A stretch of 51,757 bases of DNA from a virus. Below are positions 1 to 8,774 of the stretch, piece by piece. The DNA lies in the IMG/VR virus record IMGVR_UViG_3300036717_000008, positions 1 through 51,757 of that record. One strand, given 5' to 3'. Under the pieces are notes generated by a model. It did not search any database, was not told the DNA's origin, and worked only from the letters and a program-made list of their open reading frames with translations. The position numbers and the translations under genes were made by a program. Within the stretch, counting starts at the first letter, position 1. Every line of letters begins with the position of its first letter.

Positions 1-127
1 CGGAGTCACGGAAAACGGAGGAAGACCAGACATGTCGGTCAATGCTCCTTATTCTCACGTCTTAGACTTTTTTGTGCAATCATCAGGTTTGTCGGATTTC
101 CATTTCGTGAATGGCACGAACTGGATG
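1..127. repeat. Terminal direct repeat marking a circular contig (left copy)
   Basis: The first 127 bases are identical to 51631-51757. An exact overlap of this length at the two ends is the usual mark of a circular or circularly permuted genome assembled with a long k-mer. The unique genome is therefore 51,630 bp, and genes cut at the edges are joined (the tailspike reading frame continues in phase). It is probably not a true physical terminal repeat, but read depth would be needed to tell. Confidence 0.9.
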
Positions 128-337
128 TCGGACGTTGGTAATTTTACGAACCAGGCAAACCTGTTTATTGGGGCGTTGGTCCCTGTTGTCTGCACAAACA
201 ATCCTCCATGGTGGGGAGTATCTAATGTTTCGCTGCTCTTTCAGAGCAACAACGCCGCAAGGACAGCAGTGCCAAACGGGTATCGCATCTACTACGACGC
301 TGGTACGAATGCGCATGTTTCGGCTGTTGTGTATTGA
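1..337 (+). CDS. Tailspike protein, C-terminal end (gene starts at 50204)
   Basis: This is the last 112 codons of the tailspike gene that begins at 50204 and runs off the right edge. The ATG at 32 is internal: the same codon occurs at 51662, in phase with the start at 50204. Across the join the protein is 587 aa. The C-terminal part is rich in aromatic and small residues, as expected of a trimerisation or receptor-binding end, and closes with a beta-rich VSAVVY tail. Base composition is clearly more GC-rich than the following genes. No catalytic motif is visible in this part. Confidence 0.85.
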   Translation, partial: GVTENGGRPDMSVNAPYSHVLDFFVQSSGLSDFHFVNGTNWMSDVGNFTNQANLFIGALVPVVCTNNPPWWGVSNVSLLFQSNNAARTAVPNGYRIYYDAGTNAHVSAVVY

Positions 338-371
338 TCCATGACCCTAACCACCGCAATACTTAAATGAT

Positions 372-596
372 ATGCAAGAATTAAAAGAACTGATTGGAGA
401 ACTAAAAGAATCATTTGGAAGATTTGATGAGCGACTTAAGAGTCTTGAAAAGGTTATACCAGAACTTACAAAAGCTATGAATGATTCTAACATTCGTAAT
501 GCAAAAAGTGATATGTTAAGTTTGATTGGTAAGACAGCATGGAATGTTGTTGTAGTAGCTATTACAGCAATTCTAACAATCAAATTTGGTCATTAA
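372..596 (+). CDS. Holin-like protein: coiled coil plus C-terminal membrane segment
   Basis: A 74-aa protein. Residues 1-45 are a charged heptad-like helix (LKELIGELKESF..LKSLEKVIPEL) and residues 57-71 form one hydrophobic segment (WNVVVVAITAILTI) with a short basic end. This resembles XhlA/haemolysin-type phage accessory holins, which anchor a coiled coil to the membrane by a C-terminal helix. It is followed after 6 bases by another small membrane protein and then a lipoprotein, which fits a lysis cassette. Function is inferred from topology and position only. The start has no Shine-Dalgarno sequence. Confidence 0.6.
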   Translation: MQELKELIGELKESFGRFDERLKSLEKVIPELTKAMNDSNIRNAKSDMLSLIGKTAWNVVVVAITAILTIKFGH

Positions 597-602
597 ATTA
601 TT

Positions 603-803
603 ATGAATAATCTACAAACTCTTTGGTCAAACCCTCATCTACGTTACCCTCTTATTGCAGCTGGTCTATTGAAGATAGCTGTAGTTTGGCTTCCAACTTA
701 CAAGGAGCAGTTGGAAGAAACAGCGCAATTGGTTATGTATTATACAATTGCTGCTGCTGCAAATAGTGCTCCTACAAACAAACAAGAAAAGAAAGAAAAC
801 TAA
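603..803 (+). CDS. Small membrane protein, possible holin or antiholin
   Basis: A 66-aa protein with a hydrophobic segment at about residues 16-31 (PLIAAGLLKIAVVWLP), a weaker one at 42-53, and a lysine-rich C-terminus (KQEKKEN). Size and a basic tail fit a small holin. It sits between the coiled-coil membrane protein and the lipoprotein of the putative lysis block. No family is recognised. Confidence 0.5.
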   Translation: MNNLQTLWSNPHLRYPLIAAGLLKIAVVWLPTYKEQLEETAQLVMYYTIAAAANSAPTNKQEKKEN

Positions 804-804
804 T

Positions 805-1059
805 ATGCACTATAAAAACGGCCGCCCTGCCAACAATGGGGACAAAGTAGTTCTGCTTGGTGATCAATGGAATGCCCCAGTTGCTGGCATCCTGTATAAT
901 GCAGTTGTCGTTGACAGCAACTGCATTGGACGGATTGCACCAACTTCACCAAATGATCCATGCCCCAACCTCGCTAATTGCTTGCACGCGGATGACATTG
1001 CGCAAGCCACAAGTCAATTAGTAATCGTGCCACTTGTTACGGACAATCCGGTTTCATAA
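805..1059 (+). CDS. Small conserved phage protein of unknown function
   Basis: An 84-aa protein starting MHYKNGRPANNGDKVVLLG. The ATG at 805, one base after the preceding stop, is chosen; a longer frame from 748 would overlap the upstream gene by 56 bases. Small phage proteins with a [K/Y]-x-G-x-x-A-x-x-G-D-x-V opening are common and may form a small beta-barrel, but I know of no function. Four cysteines lie in the central part. Base composition is more GC-rich than its neighbours, suggesting separate acquisition. Confidence 0.6.
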   Translation: MHYKNGRPANNGDKVVLLGDQWNAPVAGILYNAVVVDSNCIGRIAPTSPNDPCPNLANCLHADDIAQATSQLVIVPLVTDNPVS

Positions 1060-1070
1060 CTAAAAAACAA

Positions 1071-1454
1071 ATGAAAAAGATATTCTATTACGCCCCAATT
1101 GTACTTACTGTCATATTGACAGGATGTGCGTCTAACAGACAACAGATTGCTGAAAATGCATCTGGTGATGGTATGTTGGCTAAAGCAGCTGTTCCTATCC
1201 CATCTGTAGGGTCTATTGGATTGAGCCTTTTTGTTGGGAGATTTTCAACCAGTAGTGCTATCAATCCCACCTCAACTAATACTCTTCATGCTGCTAGTAT
1301 TAGCTTTACTGGATATGGCCGTGGTAAACAATCTGTAATTGGATCTATTACTAATGGCGCTGGTATTGGAGATGCATCTGTTGATGTCAGTTCTACCAGT
1401 CTTGGTGAGACTAGTGTTACTAATACTAACATCAGTTCTATAGGTCACAACTAA
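1071..1454 (+). CDS. Predicted lipoprotein
   Basis: A 127-aa protein with a classical lipoprotein signal: MKK, a hydrophobic core at residues 4-15, and lipobox LTGC at 16-19. The mature part is low in charge and rich in Ser, Thr, Gly and Ile, so probably beta-rich. By position after two holin-like membrane proteins it could be an outer-membrane spanin component, but it has no obvious periplasmic helix, so a surface-exclusion or receptor-blocking lipoprotein is equally possible. Secretion is well supported; function is not. Confidence 0.6.
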   Translation: MKKIFYYAPIVLTVILTGCASNRQQIAENASGDGMLAKAAVPIPSVGSIGLSLFVGRFSTSSAINPTSTNTLHAASISFTGYGRGKQSVIGSITNGAGIGDASVDVSSTSLGETSVTNTNISSIGHN

Positions 1455-1468
1455 TTAAGGGCGCGCCT

Positions 1469-1508
1469 GTGTGTTGAGTGGCTTTAGTATTTTCTCCATT
1501 CAACACAC
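1469..1508 (+). promoter_or_regulatory. 13-bp hairpin between lipoprotein and DUF1353 genes
   Basis: Arms 1469-1481 (GTGTGTTGAGTGG) and 1496-1508 (CCATTCAACACAC) pair over 13 bp with one G-U wobble around a 14-nt loop. It directly follows the palindrome GGCGCGCC at 1460-1467. No T-run follows, so it is not a standard intrinsic terminator. It could be an RNA-processing site or translational control for the next gene. A GTG-started reading (1478) would lie inside the hairpin, which argues for the ATG at 1523 as the true start. Confidence 0.6.
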
Positions 1509-1522
1509 GAATTTGGTGGGGA

Positions 1523-1948
1523 ATGAAAATACAAACTAATTTTATGAATTACGGATTTAAAGATACCAAGTTTGAAGTAGAGACAGAAGATGGACGTAAT
1601 TTTGTCATCATTAAAGATGCTGATTATGTATCTAAGAAAGGTATTATATACCGTATTCCAATTGGTGCAACTACTGATGGCGCATCAACTCCTCAGGTCA
1701 GCTGGAACTTAATTCCACCTTTTGGTAAGTACTGGAAAGCAGCTGTATTACATGATGCTGCCTATCGTAATAGTTTGTTAGTTTGGAATGGCACGGTATT
1801 TGCTAAAGCTAACTTAGGATTTGAGGATTCTAATGATTTAATTCTTGAAGCTATGCAATCATGTGGTGTCAATGAAGTAGAGTGTTACACAATTTATGAA
1901 GCTGTTGCTACCTGTGGTAAACTGTCATTTATAAAAGATAGAAACTAA
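1523..1948 (+). CDS. DUF1353-like phage protein
   Basis: A 141-aa protein from the ATG at 1523; a GTG at 1478 would add 15 residues encoded in the hairpin and is less likely. The central part has the DUF1353 signature: IPIGATTDGAST, then W-x3-PPFGKYWKAAVLHDAAY. The conserved His-Asp and the TDGAST motif look metal- or active-site-like, but no reaction is established for the family as far as I know. DUF1353 genes are common near tail and lysis genes of phages. It lies between the lysis block and the tail-fibre genes. Confidence 0.7.
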   Translation: MKIQTNFMNYGFKDTKFEVETEDGRNFVIIKDADYVSKKGIIYRIPIGATTDGASTPQVSWNLIPPFGKYWKAAVLHDAAYRNSLLVWNGTVFAKANLGFEDSNDLILEAMQSCGVNEVECYTIYEAVATCGKLSFIKDRN

Positions 1949-1950
1949 TT

Positions 1951-3174
1951 ATGGCATATCCATTAGTTCCTCCTCCTGCTGGTGATGTTGGTGCCTTAAC
2001 TTGGCCTAGACAGTTACAGCGATGGCTTGATGATAATCCTGTTGGACCATTAACAAGGATTAGTACATACATTGTATTACCTGCCTTTACTCAGGCTTCT
2101 AATACTTGGAATGGATATTCTGACATTGTTGTAGCATTTAATTTTGAAGGACCAAATCACTTTAGCCTTAAAGGTTTTGTTGCTCCTATTACACCCAATT
2201 ATTCCTTATGTATATCTTATCAGGTACAAGGGGTTGTAACACGTTACTCACTGTGGAGAGCTGTGGGGGATAATATTCCAGGGCCAGTAATACCATATGT
2301 CAATCAATATATTGATCCCAATTTTAGACTTGAGATATGGAATACCTCACAAGGTGTAGCATCACAAGCCTCATCATTTACCTTTTACACTGGAAAATTG
2401 GGTGGAATTGATTATAGATGGGGAGCTGATACTACATTAGTTGGCAGTGATGTGCCTGTTACTAATTTTGAGAATATCAATAGTGCAGCTACTTTTCCTG
2501 TTGCCAATTTGATGTTTAATTTTCAGCCAACATCTGGAATGGTACTATCAGGACAACAGGTAGTGACATGGACAGATAGTGTTACTGGATGTGTGTTATA
2601 TGCAACACCTAGTGCATCAACATATTTTGTACAAGTAGCAGACCCAGTTTTTAATAGACTTGTTTTAGGTGTTACTGGCGGAGGACCAGACACTTTAATC
2701 GGTGCTGGATTAGGAAATACTGGAACAGTAGCAGTTGTATTTGGATTATCTACAATAGGTAGTAGCGGTACTCCTATTATAGCAGCATCTGATACAGGTG
2801 TTACATTAAGTTTTGATATCGCAACTGGAAAATTTCATGCCTTTGGTGGAGTTGGGTCTGTAAATTTTAATTTTTCCATCATCATATTTTTAGCTATTCT
2901 TAATCCTACTACATTTACTGCCTATATCTACAATATACAAACTGGTGCATTGGTAGATACTGTTGTAGGTTCAGGATTAAGTTCTAGTGGTCCAGTTGAA
3001 TTGGGGCCCTGTGGATGTTTTATTTATGAAGCAGAATTCTATTCTACAACTATTTCGTTAGGTGAACAAACTCAATTACAAGCCTATCTTGCTGCTAAAT
3101 ATTTAGCATCAGGATTAGCTTATATGTCAGTTCCAATAACTTTTCCAGCTAATTCAATCTCAGTAACCAATTAA
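1951..3174 (+). CDS. Virion-associated beta-rich protein, probable tail fibre or adhesin
   Basis: A 407-aa protein with almost no charged residues beyond the first 60, dominated by Gly, Thr, Ser, Val and Phe. Residues about 190-390 look like a concanavalin/LamG-type jelly roll (FNFQPTSG, TWTDS, a GTVAVVFGL strand, FDIATGKF, ending EAEFYS..EQTQLQAYLAAKYL). That ending is typical of LamG-like modules in phage and secreted proteins. It is followed 6 bases later by a second fibre-like gene and then the nozzle gene, so a tail-surface carbohydrate-binding role is inferred. Confidence 0.6.
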   Translation: MAYPLVPPPAGDVGALTWPRQLQRWLDDNPVGPLTRISTYIVLPAFTQASNTWNGYSDIVVAFNFEGPNHFSLKGFVAPITPNYSLCISYQVQGVVTRYSLWRAVGDNIPGPVIPYVNQYIDPNFRLEIWNTSQGVASQASSFTFYTGKLGGIDYRWGADTTLVGSDVPVTNFENINSAATFPVANLMFNFQPTSGMVLSGQQVVTWTDSVTGCVLYATPSASTYFVQVADPVFNRLVLGVTGGGPDTLIGAGLGNTGTVAVVFGLSTIGSSGTPIIAASDTGVTLSFDIATGKFHAFGGVGSVNFNFSIIIFLAILNPTTFTAYIYNIQTGALVDTVVGSGLSSSGPVELGPCGCFIYEAEFYSTTISLGEQTQLQAYLAAKYLASGLAYMSVPITFPANSISVTN

Positions 3175-3180
3175 TTATTT

Positions 3181-4398
3181 ATGTCAACACCATCAATTTT
3201 TACTGCAGGATTAGATCCTACAGGATTTACTCAAATAACAGGCGCTCAGTTAAAACAGCTTATAGCCTCCGCTCAATTTGCATCAGGTATTGGAGGAATT
3301 ATAGTTACAGTTGATAGTGGAGTTGTGCCGGTATTACCTGACACTACTGACTATCCAACATTCGAGAATTTCATATGGTTGCGTGTTGCTACTACTTATG
3401 GTGCAACAGTGATTCTTTATACATGGAACCCTAATGCAACATACATTCTATCCTATAGTACTGGTAACATAACTACTAATTGGACTCCTGCATTTATTGG
3501 TGCTATTCCTCCACAGTCTATTTTAGGTAGTCAGATTGCTAATGGTACTATTACAGCTACTCAGGTTAATATAGCTAACTTGTTAACAGCAATGGGTCTA
3601 ACACCATCTAGCTATATTACCACTGCTACTACTCCAACAGGAGGTCAGATTGGTGGATCATATGGAGCAGGGTTAACTCTCAATAATAATACTGTTACCT
3701 CAGCTGAAATTGCAGTTGATGGTGTTAATGGTATTCAGACTGCTAACATTAATGCTAAACAGGTTACTGCTGCTAAGATGTTGGGTGGTACCATAAATCA
3801 GATATTAGCTACCACTGATGGAGCTAATTCTGCTGCTTGGGTTGCAGGTAATACTGTTGGTGCTAGAATACTACAACAGATTGTTTATTATGATTCCTCT
3901 ATATTAACTGACACTAACCACCTTGCTGTAACATCACTACCTCAATTTAGCGCAGCTGGTACACTGTATGGATCTGCTGGTACACCTGGCGGTACATCAG
4001 CATATCCTCCCAGTAACACTGGATTAATTGCACCTATAACCCCCAAGAATGCAGCTTCTACAATTCGAGTTAGAGCTTGTGTAAAGTTGGGTGTTAGTGC
4101 TGCTGATTGGCAGTCATTAGCTTTATTTGTTGATACCAGTGGTGCAAAATTTACTGGATTTTCTGCGTCAACTGTTGCAAAAGCAGCCACATCACAGTAT
4201 AATGGCCCAACTGGTATTATGGAAATTACTCTTATGTATGAAATGACATCAGGTCAAACTACTGAGATTGATTTTGGTCTTAGATTTGGTGGTATCACTA
4301 ATACTTGCTATACTAATAAAGATAATACAAAAGCATCTTTCTTTGGTGGCTCGGGAACTGGTATGTATGGTTGGATTGAGTTAACTGAATACATCTAA
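3181..4398 (+). CDS. Tail fibre-like protein
   Basis: A 405-aa low-charge protein. Residues 115-220 carry recurring units of the type SQIANGTITATQVNIAN / GLTLNNNTVTSAEIAVDGV / IQTANINAKQVTAAKML, a periodic pattern typical of phage fibre shafts and collar-binding repeats. The C-terminal 150 residues form a distinct domain with IRVRACVKLGVSAADWQS and a Gly-rich end. It lies between the LamG-like protein and the nozzle-like gene. Fibre assignment is inferred from composition, repeats and place. Confidence 0.6.
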   Translation: MSTPSIFTAGLDPTGFTQITGAQLKQLIASAQFASGIGGIIVTVDSGVVPVLPDTTDYPTFENFIWLRVATTYGATVILYTWNPNATYILSYSTGNITTNWTPAFIGAIPPQSILGSQIANGTITATQVNIANLLTAMGLTPSSYITTATTPTGGQIGGSYGAGLTLNNNTVTSAEIAVDGVNGIQTANINAKQVTAAKMLGGTINQILATTDGANSAAWVAGNTVGARILQQIVYYDSSILTDTNHLAVTSLPQFSAAGTLYGSAGTPGGTSAYPPSNTGLIAPITPKNAASTIRVRACVKLGVSAADWQSLALFVDTSGAKFTGFSASTVAKAATSQYNGPTGIMEITLMYEMTSGQTTEIDFGLRFGGITNTCYTNKDNTKASFFGGSGTGMYGWIELTEYI

Positions 4399-4403
4399 TA
4401 GTA

Positions 4404-6176
4404 ATGGAATATAATCAAGAGTCATTCATCGGTGGAATGAATTTGTTGCTAGATGATACACGTCTAGCCAATTTCAGTAGGTGGAGTTATAATCAGGCTC
4501 TATCTAATAACCAGTATCGACTACTGTTGAACGGTCGTAATCGTTATGATGAGATTGATTCTATAGCCTCCTCAGTATTAGACATTTCATTACCAGCCGG
4601 TGTGATTCAAGAGATTACCACCTTTGGTAATTTTGTAATAGCATTTGTATCAGGATCATGCTATTACCGGCTATATAATGGTCTATTCTGGAATCAAGTA
4701 GATGCATTTAGCATGAGTGCCTCTGCTCCAAGATACTGGACCGTATCAGTACCACTTGCTACTACTAACTATGGACGTGCCTCTATATTACAGGCTAATA
4801 CAGTATTAGTATCAGGAGCTACAAATGTGGCACCAGCTAATACTGGTATATTACAGATTCAAAGTCTAGCTGCATCATTCTCCGGTAATGTACCTGGATT
4901 ACTGGTACAAGATGGTATCAATCAACCAACATTCATTTATATAGATAACTATGGAAATGTTCAAGCTCGTGTAACACAAAACTATAATCAGTGGAATGCT
5001 GTATATGGATTAACACCATCTAATTATGGTGTGTTGTTAACTGACAATCGTGAATATGTACCTATTGGTACTACGATGGCCTACACCTCAGATGGTAAGT
5101 TATTTATAGCATCAACTGATGGAGTTAGTATATTGCAGTCAGTTTCGGGGCGCCCCTTGGATTTTGTCATAAATGTTAATGTTGATGGTTCTAAAGGTGG
5201 AAATGCTTATACAACATCATACAGTGTTGGAGTTGGACCTATTGCTTGTCTTAGACCAATATCTACTGGTGGTCTGTTTGTAGCAGCAGCTAATAGCAAT
5301 TTTACTGTCACTCTTAACAAAACTCCAGGTGCACCAACTCAGTTTGGAGAGTATACGTTCATTAGAACATTCCTATTTGAATCTACCTGTCTGAGTGATA
5401 GATGTATTATGGATTCGTTAGGTGATACGAGATTTATAGATTTGACAGGAGTTAGATCTTTTAATGCCATTGAGCAGTCATTAAATGAGGGTCGTAATAG
5501 TGTTTTCACGTCAACTATTGCTAAAGCATTTCAGGGTATAGTACAAGATGTAGCAGCAGCTATATTCTATGATAACTATGAGTACTATGGAGTCAATACA
5601 ATCTTTGGTCCAGCTATAGCCATCTATGATACAATCAATAATAATTGGGTAGGATTTGATGTGTTGCAAACTGGTGGTAAAAAGATTAAGGCATTCGCTA
5701 AAATTGAGCTAGCAATTCAAGCCTTATTTGCCATCACTGAGGATGATCAATTATACCAGTTGTATGCCTCCACTATCAATGAGGATTTACCTACAATTCG
5801 ATTAGCTGGATTGTGTACAATGGATCCTCGTAAAGAGCAGAGTGTTATTAATACGAGAGTGATATTAACCAACATCACACAAGACTATTCTGTTACTGCG
5901 TCACTGTTTGTCAATAATAGGTTTGTTACATCTCGTCAACAAAATTTTAAGTACGTCCCTGCTCCTAATCCTTATACTGGCATATCTCTTGGACCTGATA
6001 TTGGAACACAGACCAATAACATACTATTCACCTTCCCGAACTCTCAACAAGGGTGGAAAGCATTTATAGTATTAAGCTGGACTGGTGGTGGATCATTAGT
6101 ATCTACATCAGTTAGTACTGAAGACTTAATGCCTATGCAACCCCCTACAACTCAATCTGTCGTAAATCAAAGCTAA
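4404..6176 (+). CDS. Tail nozzle / tubular protein B-like (stabilisation protein)
   Basis: A 590-aa protein opening with FIGGMNLLLDDTRL and WSYNQALSNNQYRLLLNGR, an N-terminal signature typical of podovirus tail nozzle or stabilisation proteins (T7 gp12 / P22 gp10-type, beta-propeller core). The middle holds repeated beta segments expected for propeller blades (TMAYTSDGKLFIASTDGVSI; GLFVAAANSNFTVTL). The stop overlaps the next gene start (TAATGAG), so the two are probably translationally coupled. Together with the adaptor-like protein it would form the tail tube below the portal. Confidence 0.75.
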   Translation: MEYNQESFIGGMNLLLDDTRLANFSRWSYNQALSNNQYRLLLNGRNRYDEIDSIASSVLDISLPAGVIQEITTFGNFVIAFVSGSCYYRLYNGLFWNQVDAFSMSASAPRYWTVSVPLATTNYGRASILQANTVLVSGATNVAPANTGILQIQSLAASFSGNVPGLLVQDGINQPTFIYIDNYGNVQARVTQNYNQWNAVYGLTPSNYGVLLTDNREYVPIGTTMAYTSDGKLFIASTDGVSILQSVSGRPLDFVINVNVDGSKGGNAYTTSYSVGVGPIACLRPISTGGLFVAAANSNFTVTLNKTPGAPTQFGEYTFIRTFLFESTCLSDRCIMDSLGDTRFIDLTGVRSFNAIEQSLNEGRNSVFTSTIAKAFQGIVQDVAAAIFYDNYEYYGVNTIFGPAIAIYDTINNNWVGFDVLQTGGKKIKAFAKIELAIQALFAITEDDQLYQLYASTINEDLPTIRLAGLCTMDPRKEQSVINTRVILTNITQDYSVTASLFVNNRFVTSRQQNFKYVPAPNPYTGISLGPDIGTQTNNILFTFPNSQQGWKAFIVLSWTGGGSLVSTSVSTEDLMPMQPPTTQSVVNQS

Positions 6177-7150
6177 TGAGCACTAAATATATACTGGAAT
6201 TAGTTGGATACAAAACCTCTCTTAATCCGGCTGTTGGACAGGATAGAGCAATCTTATTGCGGTATCTTAATCAGGCCGCTAAAGAATTGTACCATATGTC
6301 TGATATGGCAGGATGTCTTGATGAACAACTATTTAAGGTTAACTCAAATCAGACAATTGCCCTTCCTGATACTGTTGGACAGATTAGAGCTATGCGTGAA
6401 GCTTATAATCACACTGCTATAAGCTTACAACAGATGCGACCTTACTATAACCAATTTAACTGGGAATCAGAATGGAAAGCTTGGAGATTGAAAGGTTTAC
6501 ATCCATTACAAACTACTCTCACTAACCAATCTAACATTGTACTATCAGTTAAAGCTGTTGAGGCTAATCCTATAGTAGTTAGTATTGCTGGACCATCTGA
6601 CGGATCGTCTATGACAAGTGAAACCATCACAATGTCATCTACATCTATGACTACAGTTAATACCTATAATGACATCACAGTACTGTCAAAGTCTGGTAAT
6701 TCTCAATATGATGTGATAGTGTCAGATATTGATGGTAATCAGTTATCATACATTCCATCAAATAAAACCAAAGCTGAGTTTCAGATTGTTGATGTTTCTA
6801 CTGCTCCATGGTGGCCACCTAATCTTAATCCTCTAATTGGATGGGTTGATGTGTTGTACAAGAAAGCATTAGTTCACATGTATAATGATACTGATGAATT
6901 TGTAGCACCAGATTATGATGATGTTCTAGTCAACAAGTGTTTACAAATGTTCTATGAGGAACAAAGTAATGTTCAAGTTGCCGCTAGTTACTACCAGAAA
7001 GCTCAACAAATGCTAGCTCAGATTCATGAGGATGCTAATAGAGGAACTAATGATTGTGTAGCATTAGTTGAGTTTGGCCATGACAAAATGACACACAGGG
7101 TTGGGTATGGCAGAGATTGGCGATTTGCATATAGACTCACAGGACGATAA
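6176..7150 (+). CDS. Head-tail adaptor / tail tubular protein A-like
   Basis: A 324-aa protein. The N-terminal helical part (RAILLRYLNQAAKELYHMSDM) and the C-terminal helical part (WVDVLYKKALVHMYNDTDEFVAPDYDDVLVNKCLQMFYEEQ) are as in podovirus adaptor proteins (T7 gp11-like). A Ser/Thr-rich stretch at about residues 120-200 interrupts them and probably forms an Ig-like or beta insertion. Its start overlaps the nozzle-like stop. The role as ring between portal and nozzle is inferred from family resemblance and order. Confidence 0.7.
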   Translation: MSTKYILELVGYKTSLNPAVGQDRAILLRYLNQAAKELYHMSDMAGCLDEQLFKVNSNQTIALPDTVGQIRAMREAYNHTAISLQQMRPYYNQFNWESEWKAWRLKGLHPLQTTLTNQSNIVLSVKAVEANPIVVSIAGPSDGSSMTSETITMSSTSMTTVNTYNDITVLSKSGNSQYDVIVSDIDGNQLSYIPSNKTKAEFQIVDVSTAPWWPPNLNPLIGWVDVLYKKALVHMYNDTDEFVAPDYDDVLVNKCLQMFYEEQSNVQVAASYYQKAQQMLAQIHEDANRGTNDCVALVEFGHDKMTHRVGYGRDWRFAYRLTGR

Positions 7151-7151
7151 T

Positions 7152-7505
7152 ATGGCTACATTCCTTGATCTAATGACATTTATACTCCTCAACAGAGAAG
7201 ATAAAACTTTCATTGGCTATGATGAAGATCATATCGCTACTATGGTAGCTAAACACTTAGCTGATAACACTTGCTGGATTACACATGATTATCATGGAAA
7301 TATCACCGGCATGATAATTGCTACTCCCAATCATCAAGACAAACTTTTATTCATTGATGAGAATTTATCCATGAATACTACAAATCTATCAGCATTTGCT
7401 CGTCGCGCTAAGGAAGTATTCAAAGGTTACACACTAGAGTTTTTTAAACACGGTAAATATCATTTAGATAAAGGTAATGAATTGTATGATCGACTCACTG
7501 CATAA
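7152..7505 (+). CDS. GNAT-like virion-region protein (T7 gp13-like position)
   Basis: A 117-aa protein from the ATG at 7152; a longer frame from 7101 would overlap the adaptor gene by 50 bases. The pattern TCWITHDYHGNITGMIIATP followed by KLLFIDEN resembles strands 3-4 of a GNAT acetyltransferase fold. Podoviruses often carry a small degenerate GNAT-like protein at exactly this place, after the tail tube genes and before the internal core proteins. Whether it is catalytic is doubtful: no clear acetyl-CoA R/Q-x-x-G-x-G/A loop is visible. Confidence 0.55.
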   Translation: MATFLDLMTFILLNREDKTFIGYDEDHIATMVAKHLADNTCWITHDYHGNITGMIIATPNHQDKLLFIDENLSMNTTNLSAFARRAKEVFKGYTLEFFKHGKYHLDKGNELYDRLTA

Positions 7506-8400
7506 ATTTGAATTTGAGGAAGTATTTCCAGCCTGGCGCCCCGATAAACAGCTTTACTGTTTACAAGGTGGATCTGGAAGTTCCAGCAATCAATCATCTG
7601 GACAGTCATCTAGTTCTAACACGACTACTAGTGGTCCTACATTAAGTCCTCAGGCCATATTGAATCTTTATGGTTCTGCGCTTCCATCAATGGCTACAAC
7701 TGCTACAGGAGCAGCTAATGCAGCTGCCTCACCAGCACTTAATACTGCAAATCAAGGTGCCGCAGCAGCTATTAATGCTATTAATCTTAACGGTTTATCC
7801 CCCGGTGAAAGTAATGCCATTGAGAGGTCCACTAATCAGGGTAACTCTGCCGGTGGCAATTTAGGGTTGAACAACCCATCTAACACAATATCCAATGCTA
7901 TGAATTTTGGTGGGGCATTTAATAGTAAGATTGGTCTAATGGATAATGCTGTCAATGCTGCTACAGGAGCAGCTAATGCTAGTACAAGCAATCTTTCTGC
8001 AATTGCTAATCTATTTAATCCAGTCGGCAACGCAGCTTCTGCAACTACGCTTAACTCTCTCTCTAAGTCATTTGGCACTAATTCTGGTTCAGGTGGATCT
8101 AGTAATATGTCAGCTGGTATCTGTTTCTTAACTACAGCTTGCTGTGAACATAAAGGTTTACCAGATGATTGTGAGGAATTGACTATTCTGAGAAATTTTC
8201 GTGATACATTTGTACCCAAAGATCTAATTGAGGAATACTATCGTATAGCTCCCAATATCTGTGTAAAACTGCAAGGAGATCGTGATACACTTGATAAGGT
8301 CTATAATGCAGTGAGATCCTGTGTAGAAGATATTAAAGCTAACCGTAAATGGTCAGCATTGATTAAATATCGTAATATGGTTAATGCATTAAAGAATTAA
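7477..8400 (+). CDS. Internal virion protein with C-terminal CFI-box domain
   Basis: A 307-aa protein. Residues 30-210 are low complexity (Ser/Gly/Asn/Ala) with duplicated segments such as ATGAANA, like the Ala-rich internal core proteins of podoviruses. The C-terminal 90 residues are a separate domain: CFLTTACCEHKGLPDDCEEL, then LTILRNFRD, IEEYYRIAP. This matches the CFI-box C-terminal domain found on unrelated bacterial proteins. The start overlaps the preceding gene by 29 bases. A core or ejection protein role is inferred from the neighbours. Confidence 0.6.
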   Translation: MNCMIDSLHKFEFEEVFPAWRPDKQLYCLQGGSGSSSNQSSGQSSSSNTTTSGPTLSPQAILNLYGSALPSMATTATGAANAAASPALNTANQGAAAAINAINLNGLSPGESNAIERSTNQGNSAGGNLGLNNPSNTISNAMNFGGAFNSKIGLMDNAVNAATGAANASTSNLSAIANLFNPVGNAASATTLNSLSKSFGTNSGSGGSSNMSAGICFLTTACCEHKGLPDDCEELTILRNFRDTFVPKDLIEEYYRIAPNICVKLQGDRDTLDKVYNAVRSCVEDIKANRKWSALIKYRNMVNALKN

Positions 8401-8404
8401 TACT

Positions 8405-8770
8405 ATGTTAGGAATATCTTCTGATGACTGGGATAATCTTGGTGATAACGCTAAGAATAATTGGAATAAGACTATGAATGATGCATCTAATGGAAGTATT
8501 ATGAAGACTGCTGGAGATGTATACAAATTGAAGAATAACCCTTTTGGTGGGTCATCTAATAGCTCTTCTCCTAATTTACAACCGGCACATTTGGAAGAGC
8601 CAGATGAGAATGGTTACCAAAAGATTAATGATGCCGGGTTACAACATTTACAAGCACAGGCTGCTCAAGCTCAAATACCTGATATGCCAGCTAATAATAC
8701 CCCTGACATGAGTCAAACAACTAAACAAGGCAACCCAGGATTAGTGGGTTCATTACTTGCTGCTATATAA
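8405..8770 (+). CDS. Hypothetical internal virion-region protein
   Basis: A 121-aa protein, hydrophilic and rich in Asn, Gln and Ala, with a helical Ala/Gln stretch LQHLQAQAAQAQIPD at about residue 80. It lies 4 bases after the CFI-box protein and 4 bases before the next core protein gene, inside the tail/core operon. No family is recognised; an ejection or chaperone role is only suggested by position. Confidence 0.55.
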   Translation: MLGISSDDWDNLGDNAKNNWNKTMNDASNGSIMKTAGDVYKLKNNPFGGSSNSSSPNLQPAHLEEPDENGYQKINDAGLQHLQAQAAQAQIPDMPANNTPDMSQTTKQGNPGLVGSLLAAI

Positions 8771-8774
8771 TATT

